Source of the DNA: CAYZAW01 sp964476505
Lineage (GTDB): Bacteria > Bacillota > Clostridia > Christensenellales > CAG-138
DNA: 64,000 nucleotides
Assembly (NCBI GenBank): GCA_964476505.1
Contig: CAYZAW010000005.1
Span: forward strand, 1-64,000
Direction of reading: 5' to 3'
Below the pieces are notes generated by a model. That model was not told the DNA's origin. It was given only the letters and a program-made list of their open reading frames with translations, and searched no databases. Shown piece after piece: positions 25,936 through 34,131 of the stretch (positions are counted from its first letter, which is position 1; every line of letters starts with the position of its first letter). A program made the position numbers and the translations under genes.

Positions 25936-26822
25936 TTAACTAAAAGCTCTCCTGTAAACTGATTGATCCATGGGCACCAGTATTCGTAGGGGGGCTGGTG
26001 CAGGTTACGGCAGTACACGATGTAAAAAATGATTACGCAAACCACGGCGATGATGCAGCCGCGCACCACCCAATCCGCCTTGGCAGGCGGATGCTCCGAA
26101 TACCATGTGCGTTTTTTGTGCTTGCCGAAGCCGCGAAGATCCATACTGTTTGCAATGTTATCGACCTTGCCGAAGGACGTGATGATCAAAGGCACCAGCA
26201 AAAGCACATACTGCTTGATCTTTTTTCCGAGAGAAACGCGCTTGCCATCCAACTCCACCCCGCGCATTTGCAGAGAATTCTTAATGTCGGTAAAATCACG
26301 CGCCACATCCGGTATGGTACGGAATGCCAGAGAAATGATATTGCACACCTTATAGGGCAGACCAATTCGGTTGAAGCCCGCGGCAATTTCGCTGGGGGTA
26401 ATGGATAGCACAAAGAATATGGCAACCGCAAAGCTGCACAGGCGCTTAAAGAACATTGCGCCCGCATACCAAAGCAGTTCTTTTGTTAGATACAGGCTGT
26501 CCGAAAAACGCACCAGCAGCGTTTCATGGCTTCCCACATAGGTAAGGGCGGAGTCGCTTGCCACTAAAAACAGCATGGTGCTGCCGATGATGCCGGCTGT
26601 TACGGTTAAAAAGCCCAACATAAACAGAATAGGCTTCCAATTTGGCTTCATGGAGATCACGCCGGCAATGCATAAGAGCAGCATGGGCAGCATCACACGC
26701 ACGTCAAAGGTCATGATGATATAGACCGTCATGGTGATAAAGATTAGCGTTTTTGTTAGCCCGTTCAATTTGTGGATAAATGTGTTGCCTGGCGCGTAGC
26801 TGATGATAAAACGATTATTCAA
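25932..26822 (-). CDS. ECF transporter transmembrane component (EcfT/CbiQ-like)
   Basis: 296 residues with about five or six TM helices. It carries the CbiQ/EcfT coupling-helix region (RTIPDVARDFTDIKNSLQMRGVEL and SMDLRGFG; the A-R-G-like motifs contact the ATPases). The start is TTG 26822 (GGTGAG 5 nt upstream), overlapping the end of the ATPase gene by 8 nt. It links the S component to the double ATPase and belongs with the UPF0397-type S gene in this operon. Confidence 0.85.
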   Translation of the reverse strand: MNNRFIISYAPGNTFIHKLNGLTKTLIFITMTVYIIMTFDVRVMLPMLLLCIAGVISMKPNWKPILFMLGFLTVTAGIIGSTMLFLVASDSALTYVGSHETLLVRFSDSLYLTKELLWYAGAMFFKRLCSFAVAIFFVLSITPSEIAAGFNRIGLPYKVCNIISLAFRTIPDVARDFTDIKNSLQMRGVELDGKRVSLGKKIKQYVLLLVPLIITSFGKVDNIANSMDLRGFGKHKKRTWYSEHPPAKADWVVRGCIIAVVCVIIFYIVYCRNLHQPPYEYWCPWINQFTGELLVK

Positions 26823-28524
26823 CCGGTCTCACCATCCTTTCGTAACGGATGAAATGCTCAATAAACCCTTCCGGCGGCAGCTCCAGCTTGCGAGCCAGCG
26901 TGTACAGGGAGGTCTGCTTAAGGTTGGCGCGCTTGATGATCTCGTCGTTGCTAAGCACGGAGAACACGCTGTCGTCCGCGATCAGCTCTCCGTCCGCAAA
27001 CACGATGGCGCGGTCGGTATTCTCGATCGCAAGATGCATATCATGCGTAATGAAAATGATGGTTTTTCCGTACTCGCAGTTAAGCTTGTTGATGAACCGG
27101 ATAATATCCGTATAATGCTTGTAATCCTGCCCGGCGGTGGGCTCGTCCAGTATGATGACCTCCGGCTCCAGCGCCATGATGCTGGCAATGGTCACGCGCT
27201 TTTTCTGCCCGTAGCTAACGGCATCCACCGGCCAGTTGCGCATTTTATACAGCTCGCAGGTGGTCAAAACATCCTTCACCCGGGTGTTGATTTCCTCCTG
27301 CGGCAGCTTTCGAAGGGAAAGAGCCAGCTCCACCTCCGCCTTGATGGTGTCCTTCACCAGCATTTGGTTTGGGTTTTGCATCACATACCCCACCCGCTCG
27401 CCAATCTCCTTGATGGTGAGGTTCATGTAATCGCTGCCGTCTATATAGATCGCGCCCTTTCTGGGGCGGCTGATACCCGTGATAAGACGCGCCAGCGTGG
27501 ATTTGCCCGCGCCGTTTTTTCCTACCACGGCAATGCGTTCCCCCTTGCGAATGGAAAGCGATACGTTACGAAGCACATCCTCTTCCATATAAGCAAAGGA
27601 TACGTTTTCCACGCGGAGGGCTTCCTCGCCAAGGTTGGCGTCAATCTCGTTGGTAGGCTGCTCGTAAAAGGCCTTGAGCTTTGTTTTATCGTCCTCGGTG
27701 AGCGCCAGATTTTCAATATCGCAAAGCGTGGGTTTATCCGTTAAGGTACAGCCCGCGTATTTCATTGCCGTTACATACAGCGGTTCGCGAATGCCGTGCT
27801 GTTTTAATAACGGCCCGGTCAACAGCTCGTTTGGCGTTGTGTCCGCAACGATTCTGCCGTCGCTCATCAGTATAATGCGGTCGATATGCCGGTACAGCAC
27901 ATCCTCCAGCCGATGCTCCACGATCACCACCGTGCTGTTATTGCGTTTTTGTATGCTGTCGATCAGATCGATGGTGGTCACGCCCATTTGCGGGTCGAGC
28001 GCCGCAAGGGGTTCGTCGAATATCAATATGTTCGCGTCGTTGATCATGACCCCCGCGAGCGATACCTTTTGCTTTTGCCCGCCGGAAAGGTCAAAGGGCA
28101 GCGCCGTTAGGAATTTTTGCATTTCCACAACGGTGGCGCAGTCCAGTACGCGTTTTAGCATTTCCGCCCTAGGCACCATGTCGTTTTCCATGGCAAAGGC
28201 AATATCCTCCCCCACGGAAAGGCCAACGAACTGCGCGTCGGAATCCTGCAAAACCGTTCCCACGTCTTTACTGAGTTTAAAAATAGAAAGCTGTTTTGTA
28301 TCCTTGCCGCATACCGTGCAGCTTCCCTTTGTGGTACCGTGATAGGAAAAGGGTATCAATCCGTTGATGCAGCTTGCAAGCGTGCTTTTACCGCTGCCGG
28401 AGGGGCCTAGGATCAGTATTTTTTCGCCCTCGTAAACCGTCAAATTGATATCGTGCAATGTGAATTCGTTCTGAACCTTGTATTTGAATGAGAAGTCCTT
28501 AAATTCGATTACGGGCTTTTTCAT
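26815..28524 (-). CDS. ECF transporter duplicated ATPase (two ABC domains in one chain)
   Basis: 569 residues from ATG 28524 (CGGAG 8 nt upstream; an in-frame ATG at 28542 has no RBS). Two ABC domains lie in tandem. The first has GPSGSGKSTL, LSGGQKQKV and DEPLAALD. The second has GKNGAGKSTL, the variant signature VSYGQKKRV and LDEPTAGQD. Such fused EcfA1-A2 proteins power the UPF0397 (predicted methionine- or SAM-related) and YkoEDC-type ECF importers. It is followed by EcfT with overlap and preceded by a hairpin that separates it from the S gene. Confidence 0.9.
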   Translation of the reverse strand: MKKPVIEFKDFSFKYKVQNEFTLHDINLTVYEGEKILILGPSGSGKSTLASCINGLIPFSYHGTTKGSCTVCGKDTKQLSIFKLSKDVGTVLQDSDAQFVGLSVGEDIAFAMENDMVPRAEMLKRVLDCATVVEMQKFLTALPFDLSGGQKQKVSLAGVMINDANILIFDEPLAALDPQMGVTTIDLIDSIQKRNNSTVVIVEHRLEDVLYRHIDRIILMSDGRIVADTTPNELLTGPLLKQHGIREPLYVTAMKYAGCTLTDKPTLCDIENLALTEDDKTKLKAFYEQPTNEIDANLGEEALRVENVSFAYMEEDVLRNVSLSIRKGERIAVVGKNGAGKSTLARLITGISRPRKGAIYIDGSDYMNLTIKEIGERVGYVMQNPNQMLVKDTIKAEVELALSLRKLPQEEINTRVKDVLTTCELYKMRNWPVDAVSYGQKKRVTIASIMALEPEVIILDEPTAGQDYKHYTDIIRFINKLNCEYGKTIIFITHDMHLAIENTDRAIVFADGELIADDSVFSVLSNDEIIKRANLKQTSLYTLARKLELPPEGFIEHFIRYERMVRPVE

Positions 28525-28598
28525 ATGTACGGCTCCGTTCATAAAAATGACCAGTCGCGCTGGAAGCTGCGCCTTTTAAAGCGCTTAATAACAAAAGT

Positions 28599-28622
28599 CG
28601 GGGCGGAGCCTGCTCCGCCCCG
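28599..28622 (-). terminator. Strong hairpin between S-component and ATPase genes (attenuating terminator?)
   Basis: CGGGGCGGAG (28599-28608) and CTCCGCCCCG (28613-28622) form a perfect 10-bp stem with a 4-nt loop. In the minus direction it is followed by ACTTTTGTTATT, a loose T tract. It may lower transcription of the ATPase, EcfT and FGase genes relative to the S gene. Confidence 0.55.
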
Positions 28623-28646
28623 AACGAGGGTCGCGCGCGTTGTTGA

Positions 28647-29243
28647 TTACTCTTCTTCCTGTAAATTGCTGCGCTTCTTATAACGGGAGGCCAAGAGGAA
28701 CAGCACGGGGATGCCTACAATGATCAGCACCGCACAGTTGGAAATGCCGGATGCCAGAGACTGTAAGAACGTGAGCTCCAGATCGGCAGAGTAGAACAGG
28801 CTGGTCATGACCGGGGTGATGATGCCAAAGGCCAAAGCGTTGCCCACGATGCAGCAGGCCGCGTAGATCAGCGCATGCCACCATTTGAACACGCCGTCGG
28901 TAATGCGTGCGCCGTAAATGGGCAGTAAGCCTACGAACAGCCCCAGGAAGCCGTTGCCAACAGTCCAGTCGAACCAGAAGCCCCAGCCGCCGATCAAGTC
29001 TGCCAAGAAGTTACCGATCAAAAGCGTTACCATGGCGGGAAGCGGCCCAAAGAGCGCGCCCACAATGACGGGAACGATCATGGCGCTGGTGAGGTAGGTA
29101 TTGGTGAAAACAGGGATGCCGCCGTAGACCATCAGTACGCCGAACAAGGCGGCACCGATAGCGATGGCAACGATGGTTCTTGTGCTCCAAGTACCCAGCA
29201 GCAGCTTACCAAAGCCTTTCTTTTCGAGAGAGTTGCTTTCCAT
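28647..29243 (-). CDS. ECF transporter S component, UPF0397 family
   Basis: 198 residues with five or six TM helices. The segment TRTIVAIAIGAALFGVLM...GGIPVF, then GALFGPLPAMVTLLIGNFLADLIGG, is typical of the UPF0397 family of substrate-binding ECF subunits. In other Firmicutes this family has been linked to methionine-related uptake by regulon analysis, though annotations differ. Here it stands directly downstream of two SAM-hydrolase genes, which supports a role with SAM, adenosine or methionine-like compounds (inference). GGAGGT lies before the ATG at 29243. Confidence 0.8.
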   Translation of the reverse strand: MESNSLEKKGFGKLLLGTWSTRTIVAIAIGAALFGVLMVYGGIPVFTNTYLTSAMIVPVIVGALFGPLPAMVTLLIGNFLADLIGGWGFWFDWTVGNGFLGLFVGLLPIYGARITDGVFKWWHALIYAACCIVGNALAFGIITPVMTSLFYSADLELTFLQSLASGISNCAVLIIVGIPVLFLLASRYKKRSNLQEEE

Positions 29244-29362
29244 GAATGGTTACCTCCGTACATATGATTTAGTATTGCGGCGAAGGAATAAATCCCTCAC
29301 TGTTAAATAATACAACAGTTATCCAGATTTTTCTACCCCGATATAACTACTATCATAAGAAA

Positions 29363-30202
29363 TTACAGCTTGCGAAACGCGATATGCCAGTGGGTACCGG
29401 TGCCAATGCTGTACGCCCGAGCGAAATTGCCCTGATTGATGGCAACGCCCATGCGCCCTAAGGAGTTGACATAGGTCAGCGGCTCGCCGATTCTTACATC
29501 CGCAAAGGAATGTCCGTAGCTGATGCGGTTATGGTACACAGGCATGGAGCCGTTTGTTATCTTCAACTCCACCTCCTCGCCGTAGCCCACGCCAAGGGTA
29601 AAGAATTCTTCCTTGGTGATATTCGTCCAAAGGCTTCCGAAGCAGCCGTCAAGTATATCCACACAACCGGTCACGAGCCCGTCGCTTACCGTGACCTTGC
29701 CTATCTCCACCTCAACGATATCTTCCACCGCAAGCTCGGGCCCAATATCCTCAAAGGCCGCCACGCCGGACGCCAGCTTGGCTCCCGTAAAGGCGTATAC
29801 GTCCCGTCCGTGGAAGGTATAGCTGTATTCCGTGTTCTTCCTGCGGTGCTTGGCTTCGTCGATCTCGCGCACGGCGTTGATTCCCACAAAGCGCTTTAAA
29901 TGGGTAAGCGTGCCGTTATCAGGAGTCACGATATAATGCCCCATGTTGGTTCGCGCCACAACGCTTTTTCGGTTGCTGCCAACGCCCGGGTCCACCACGG
30001 ACACGAATACCGTACCCTCCGGCCAGTACTCTACGGACTGGAACAGCCGGTAACTGGCTTCAAAGATGTCGTAAGGCGTAATGTCGTGGGTCAGGTTAAA
30101 CAGCTTTAGCGTTTCGTCAATACTCAACGCTACGCCCTGCATGGCGGAAACCGCGCCGTCTGTTAAACCAAAATCGCTTTGCAGTATCAGTATTTTGTTC
30201 AT
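29363..30202 (-). CDS. SAM hydrolase / SAM hydroxide adenosyltransferase (DUF62), copy 1
   Basis: 279 residues of the DUF62 fold, related to fluorinases and chlorinases. These use an activated water to split S-adenosylmethionine into adenosine and methionine. The conserved Asp-Arg-His set is visible: VVDPGVGSNRKSV (Asp, Arg) and TFHGRDVYAFTGA (His), with the N-terminal LQSDFGLTDGAV. There is no halide-pocket insertion. CGGAGG precedes the ATG. It lies 12 nt after copy 2 on the same strand, and the ECF S gene follows 119 nt on. Confidence 0.85.
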   Translation of the reverse strand: MNKILILQSDFGLTDGAVSAMQGVALSIDETLKLFNLTHDITPYDIFEASYRLFQSVEYWPEGTVFVSVVDPGVGSNRKSVVARTNMGHYIVTPDNGTLTHLKRFVGINAVREIDEAKHRRKNTEYSYTFHGRDVYAFTGAKLASGVAAFEDIGPELAVEDIVEVEIGKVTVSDGLVTGCVDILDGCFGSLWTNITKEEFFTLGVGYGEEVELKITNGSMPVYHNRISYGHSFADVRIGEPLTYVNSLGRMGVAINQGNFARAYSIGTGTHWHIAFRKL

Positions 30203-30214
30203 ATCGCGCCTCCG

Positions 30215-31045
30215 TTAGTTGGTGATGGTAATTTGCCAGTCCGGCCCGAACGAGAGACCAAGCTTTTTCATGGCGTTGTCCTCCCGCAGAGCGAAGCCTA
30301 TGCGTTGCAGCTCGTTGATGTACAACACCGGCATACCCTGCGCCGCCTCGCCAAAGGTGCTGCAAAGTCGCACCGTATCAGAAAAGACCGTTTGTTCCCC
30401 ATGGGTTACGGCAACATGCACGTTTTGCCCCGCCGCCATGCCTGCCTGCCCCAACATATCTGCCGGAATGCTGCTCCACAGGTTGCCAAAGTTGGGGTCG
30501 GCAATTTCAAAAATGCCGCTGAGCCTGCCGGGCGCCGCTTCCGCGCCGGGAATGGGGTGTTTAACGATAGTTTGCACCGCATACGCCGGGCCTACCCCCG
30601 CATAGTCGATCACGCCTGCCGCCAGCCGCGCCGCCGTATAAGCAAACACGTCCCGCCCGTGAAACACGCTGCTGCCGGTTTGAAGCTTATTCACCCGTTC
30701 GTCGATCTCACGCACCTCGGCAATGCCGTGATACGCTGCCGCGTGGGTAAGTGTTCCGTTATCCGGTGTCACGATGTAATACTCGTCTGCTGTTTTGGCA
30801 ACGCAGGCCTTGCGGGAGGTACCCACGCCCGGGTCTACCACAGAAACGAATATGGTACCCACAGGCCAAAAGCGCATGGTTTGATACAGCCGGTACGAGG
30901 CGCTCCATGTATCAAAATGCGGCAGCTCATGCGTGCCGGTAATGATCTCCAGCGCAGCGTCAACGCTTTTTACCACGCCGTACATGGCGCATACAGCACC
31001 CTCCTGATAGGTAAAATCGCTTTGAAATACAAGCAGTGGCTTCAT
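30215..31045 (-). CDS. SAM hydrolase / SAM hydroxide adenosyltransferase (DUF62), copy 2
   Basis: 276 residues, clearly a paralogue of the next gene: FQSDFTYQEGAVCAMYG at the N-terminus, VVDPGVGTSRKAC, FHGRDVFAYTAA. All three residues of the DUF62 catalytic triad are kept. CGGAGGG precedes ATG 31045. It is the first gene of the leftward run DUF62-DUF62-S-AA-T-FGase. Divergence between the copies is substantial, so they may differ in substrate or form a hetero-oligomer (inference). Confidence 0.85.
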   Translation of the reverse strand: MKPLLVFQSDFTYQEGAVCAMYGVVKSVDAALEIITGTHELPHFDTWSASYRLYQTMRFWPVGTIFVSVVDPGVGTSRKACVAKTADEYYIVTPDNGTLTHAAAYHGIAEVREIDERVNKLQTGSSVFHGRDVFAYTAARLAAGVIDYAGVGPAYAVQTIVKHPIPGAEAAPGRLSGIFEIADPNFGNLWSSIPADMLGQAGMAAGQNVHVAVTHGEQTVFSDTVRLCSTFGEAAQGMPVLYINELQRIGFALREDNAMKKLGLSFGPDWQITITN

Positions 31046-31222
31046 ATTGCCCTCCGTCTTTTCAATAGGAATTATATAGTAGTTTTCCTTGTATTACAAT
31101 ATTTTACTTACGTGCCAACAAAACCGCCCCATGCAGGAAATGCGCCATCTTTTGGCGTACAATATAAAGGAGCTTTCATGCGTGATTTACGCAAGCGCTA
31201 TGCTCATGCAAAGGAGAACGCC

Positions 31223-31888
31223 ATGCGGGTGCACAGGATTTATCACAGCGGATTTTTGTTGGAAACCGAAAAAAGCTATTATCTGTTTGACTATTACAAG
31301 GGCGCTCTGCCGGCCCTTTCCCCCGAAAAGCCCATCGTGGTGTTTTCCAGCCATGCGCATCAGGATCATTTTAACCCGGAGGTATTCCGTCTGCTGCGGC
31401 AGGCGGGTATGCGAGAGGTGTTTGCGGTGCTGGCAAAAGACATTCCCGAAAAAAAGCATCCGGCAAGCGTGCCCGTTCTAAAGGTATATGCCAACAAGCA
31501 ATATACACTGCCCCACGGCGAGCCCTTGGAAACGCTGCTTTCCACAGACAGCGGCGTTGCATATATCCTAACCACCCCCAAAGGCGTTGTGTACCATGCT
31601 GGGGATCTTAATGACTGGACGTGGGACGGCGAAAGTGAGCAAAGCAACCGGAACATGCGCGGACGCTACCGCCATGAGATCGATTTGATTCGCGGGCGCA
31701 GCTTTGACATTGCCTTTGTGCCCCTCGACCCTCGGCAGGAAGCCCATTATGCAGACGGCATGCTGTACTTTCTTTCCACGGTATCCGCAAAGCAAGTCTA
31801 CCCCATGCATTATTGGGAGCAGACCGCCGTGGTACAGCGGTTCCTCGCGGAGTATCCACAGTATCAAGACAGTATCGTGATCCCCTAA
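31223..31888 (+). CDS. Metallo-beta-lactamase-fold hydrolase (UlaG-like)
   Basis: 221 residues from ATG 31223 (AAGGAG 6 nt upstream). MBL fold with SSHAHQDHFNP (HxHxDH metal motif), YHAGDLNDWTW and a late PMHYWEQ, as in small UlaG-like hydrolases of unknown substrate. A second in-frame ATG at 31178 also has AAAGGAG in front. A likely -10 box (TACAAT, 31157-31162) lies so close to it that it would be nearly leaderless, and family members begin at xVxRIYHSGF, so 31223 is preferred. The frame stays open far upstream, antisense to the DUF62 genes, but this has no meaning. The 3' end overlaps the LysR gene tail-to-tail by 4 nt. Confidence 0.8.
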   Translation: MRVHRIYHSGFLLETEKSYYLFDYYKGALPALSPEKPIVVFSSHAHQDHFNPEVFRLLRQAGMREVFAVLAKDIPEKKHPASVPVLKVYANKQYTLPHGEPLETLLSTDSGVAYILTTPKGVVYHAGDLNDWTWDGESEQSNRNMRGRYRHEIDLIRGRSFDIAFVPLDPRQEAHYADGMLYFLSTVSAKQVYPMHYWEQTAVVQRFLAEYPQYQDSIVIP

Positions 31889-32817
31889 AGCACAGGCTGT
31901 TCCCGCTCCTTGCGGTAAAATGACCGCACAAATTCTATAAACTGCCGAACCGCCGGAGTGCCCGGCAAAGCGGAGGATTGCTCCTTTACATACAGCAGGT
32001 ATAGTTCCCGCGTAGCCGCCGCGTTATCCGGCAGGGCAAATTGCAGCAGGCGCTTTTCCGCCACAAAGTTCTGCACAGCCTTTTCCGAAACAATGGAAAC
32101 GCCCAAGCCCCCTGCTACTAAATTCTTGATCGATTCCTGATCGTTTACCCGGGCGGCCACCGTGATATCCTCCTCCCGAACGGTATGCAGCGCCAAGTAC
32201 CGGTCTGCGCTTTTCTGGCTACCGCTCCCCTTTTCGCGTAAGATCATGGGTTCCCGTAGCAGCGCGTCCAGCGGCGTTACCGCTTCTTTTTGCATGGCAA
32301 GAAAGCGCTCGTTTACCGGGGTAATCAGCACCATTCTGTCTCGGTAAAAGGGCTCGCAGGCCAATAGCTCGTCCTGATACTCCATGCCGATCATGCCAAT
32401 ATCGAACAGACCGCTTCGCATGCCGTCTATCACGCCTGCGCTGTCGCTTTGGTGCACGGTAAAATACGTGTCCGGGTGCAGCTTGCCGTATTTGGGCAGC
32501 ACCTCCGGCAGGATATATGCGGAAGGAATGGTGGACGCGCCCAGATGAATCAGGTTTTTTGTTTCGTCCGCCCAGCGCCTTAACAGCTTGCTTTCCAGCT
32601 CCAGCATGTGCGCGGCGCAGGTGTACAACTCCCAGCCCTTGGGGGTAATCTCGATATTTTTTGTGTCTCGTAGGATCAATCTGGTATGCAGCTCCTCCTC
32701 CAAAGCGCGGATATGCGCGCTGACAGTGGGCTGCGAGGTATAGGTCGCTTCCGCCGCCTTGGTAAAGCTTTTTTGCTCCACCACGGCTGCAAAGGAGCGC
32801 AGCTGCTTCAATTCCAT
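31885..32817 (-). CDS. LysR-family regulator, selenium-metabolism associated type
   Basis: 310 residues. N-terminal LysR helix-turn-helix (LKQLRSFAAVVEQKSFTKAAEATYTSQPTVSAHIRALEEEL, split here as seen) and a C-terminal substrate-binding effector domain (from about residue 90: IHLGASTIPSAYILPEVL, as in CysB/CysL-type sensors of sulfur compounds). It ends the two-gene unit with the class V aminotransferase (4-nt gap). Together with the divergent yedE-selD operon this matches the LysR found with selenium genes in Clostridia. It probably controls the locus in response to a selenium or sulfur compound (inference). Confidence 0.85.
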   Translation of the reverse strand: MELKQLRSFAAVVEQKSFTKAAEATYTSQPTVSAHIRALEEELHTRLILRDTKNIEITPKGWELYTCAAHMLELESKLLRRWADETKNLIHLGASTIPSAYILPEVLPKYGKLHPDTYFTVHQSDSAGVIDGMRSGLFDIGMIGMEYQDELLACEPFYRDRMVLITPVNERFLAMQKEAVTPLDALLREPMILREKGSGSQKSADRYLALHTVREEDITVAARVNDQESIKNLVAGGLGVSIVSEKAVQNFVAEKRLLQFALPDNAAATRELYLLYVKEQSSALPGTPAVRQFIEFVRSFYRKEREQPVL

Positions 32818-32821
32818 GTTG

Positions 32822-33985
32822 CTACCTCCCGCATGTCAGCGCGGCAAGCGCGGTTAGCGCCGTATCCACTTCTTCTTGTGTGTTCCACCAGCCAAAGGAG
32901 AACCGAATCGTGCCTGTGGGGTAGGTGCCCAGCGTTTTATGGGCGGCAGGCGCACAATGCAGCCCAACGCGGGTCATAACACCGTAGGCTTCATCCAACC
33001 GGTAGGCAACGTCCGCAACGTCCTGCCCGCATGTTGTAAGCGATACTACGCCTATTCGTCCATCACCGTTGGGTCTTCCGCAAACAGTGATGCGCCCGTC
33101 CTTTGCCATTGGGTCAAGACCTGCTAAAAAGCGTTCCGTAAGCAGGCGTTCGTGGGCACAGATGCGGTCTATGCCAGTATCCCGCAAAAATCCCAGCGAT
33201 GCATGCAGGCCCACAATACCCGGTAAATTCATGGTGCCCGGTTCAAACCTGTCCGGCATAAAGGCAGGCACATCCTCCCTGTGGCTGATGCTTCCTGTGC
33301 CGCCGGACAGCAACGGTTCTATTTTTTCTATCATATCCTCCTGCAAAATAAACCCGCCGATCCCCTGCGGCCCTAGCAACCCCTTATGCCCGGTAAACGC
33401 CAGCGCGTCGATATGCATTTGTTCCATATCGATGGGGCAAACGCCCGCCGTTTGGGCGCTGTCCACAATAAAGCGCAGGCCGTTCCTTTGGCAAAACGCG
33501 CCCATTTCCAAAACGGGCAGCAGCGTTCCGCAAACATTGCTGGCGTGGGTCATAACAACTGCCTTGGTGTTTTTTTGCAGCAGCGGCAGCGCGTCCTCCA
33601 CGCGCAGGCTGCCGTCCTCTCCGCAGGGAATACGGGATACGGATATGCCGTGCTTTTCCAGCTGCCCCAACGGACGCATCACCGCGTTATGCTCCATGGA
33701 GGTTGTGATCACGTGATCGCCCGGCTGTAAAAAGCCCTTGAGTATCACATTTAGGCTCTCCGTTACGTTTTTTGTAAACGCCACGCATTTTATTGCCGGG
33801 CCGTGGAACAACTCCGTTAGCATCTGCCGGGTTTCATACACGGTTTCTTCCACGCGGTATGCGTTTTTATATCCGCCCCGCTGGATGTTGCAACCAAGCT
33901 GCGTCATATATGCATACACCGCCTCCGCTACCGCCGGCGGTTTGGGAAATGATGTGCTTCCGTTATCAAAATAAATAGCTTTCAT
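32822..33985 (-). CDS. Class V aminotransferase (cysteine desulfurase / selenocysteine lyase-like)
   Basis: 387 residues, PLP-dependent, with the NifS/CsdB-type plan: YFDNGSTSFPKP at the N-terminus, TTSMEHNAV, DSAQTAG, the PLP lysine in FTGHKGLLGPQG and the catalytic Cys in VGLHCAPAAHK. It mobilises sulfur or selenium from cysteine/selenocysteine as enzyme-bound persulfide or perselenide. Its place beside yedE and selD points to selenium delivery to SelD. AAGGAG precedes ATG 33985, and TATAAT lies about 30 bp upstream. Confidence 0.85.
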   Translation of the reverse strand: MKAIYFDNGSTSFPKPPAVAEAVYAYMTQLGCNIQRGGYKNAYRVEETVYETRQMLTELFHGPAIKCVAFTKNVTESLNVILKGFLQPGDHVITTSMEHNAVMRPLGQLEKHGISVSRIPCGEDGSLRVEDALPLLQKNTKAVVMTHASNVCGTLLPVLEMGAFCQRNGLRFIVDSAQTAGVCPIDMEQMHIDALAFTGHKGLLGPQGIGGFILQEDMIEKIEPLLSGGTGSISHREDVPAFMPDRFEPGTMNLPGIVGLHASLGFLRDTGIDRICAHERLLTERFLAGLDPMAKDGRITVCGRPNGDGRIGVVSLTTCGQDVADVAYRLDEAYGVMTRVGLHCAPAAHKTLGTYPTGTIRFSFGWWNTQEEVDTALTALAALTCGR

Positions 33986-34131
33986 GGATTAGCTCCTTCC
34001 TGTTACTATGATTATAGCAGTATTTATTTGTATTTTAAATAAGTGATGTAAATATATCGATAAATACGATTGGCATACCGCGCGCCTGCAATGCTATGAT
34101 GCTTGTATCCACGATAAGGAGTTGTTGTATT

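Noticed and set aside
31046..31160. SAM riboswitch upstream of the DUF62/ECF operon
   Set aside because: The gap is only about 100 nt and shows none of the S-box conserved stems.
30179..31222. Long plus-strand frame continuous with the metallo-beta-lactamase gene, which would give a 569-residue protein
   Set aside because: The upstream part is antisense to the DUF62 gene with intact catalytic motifs. The MBL domain begins at the RBS-supported ATG 31223.
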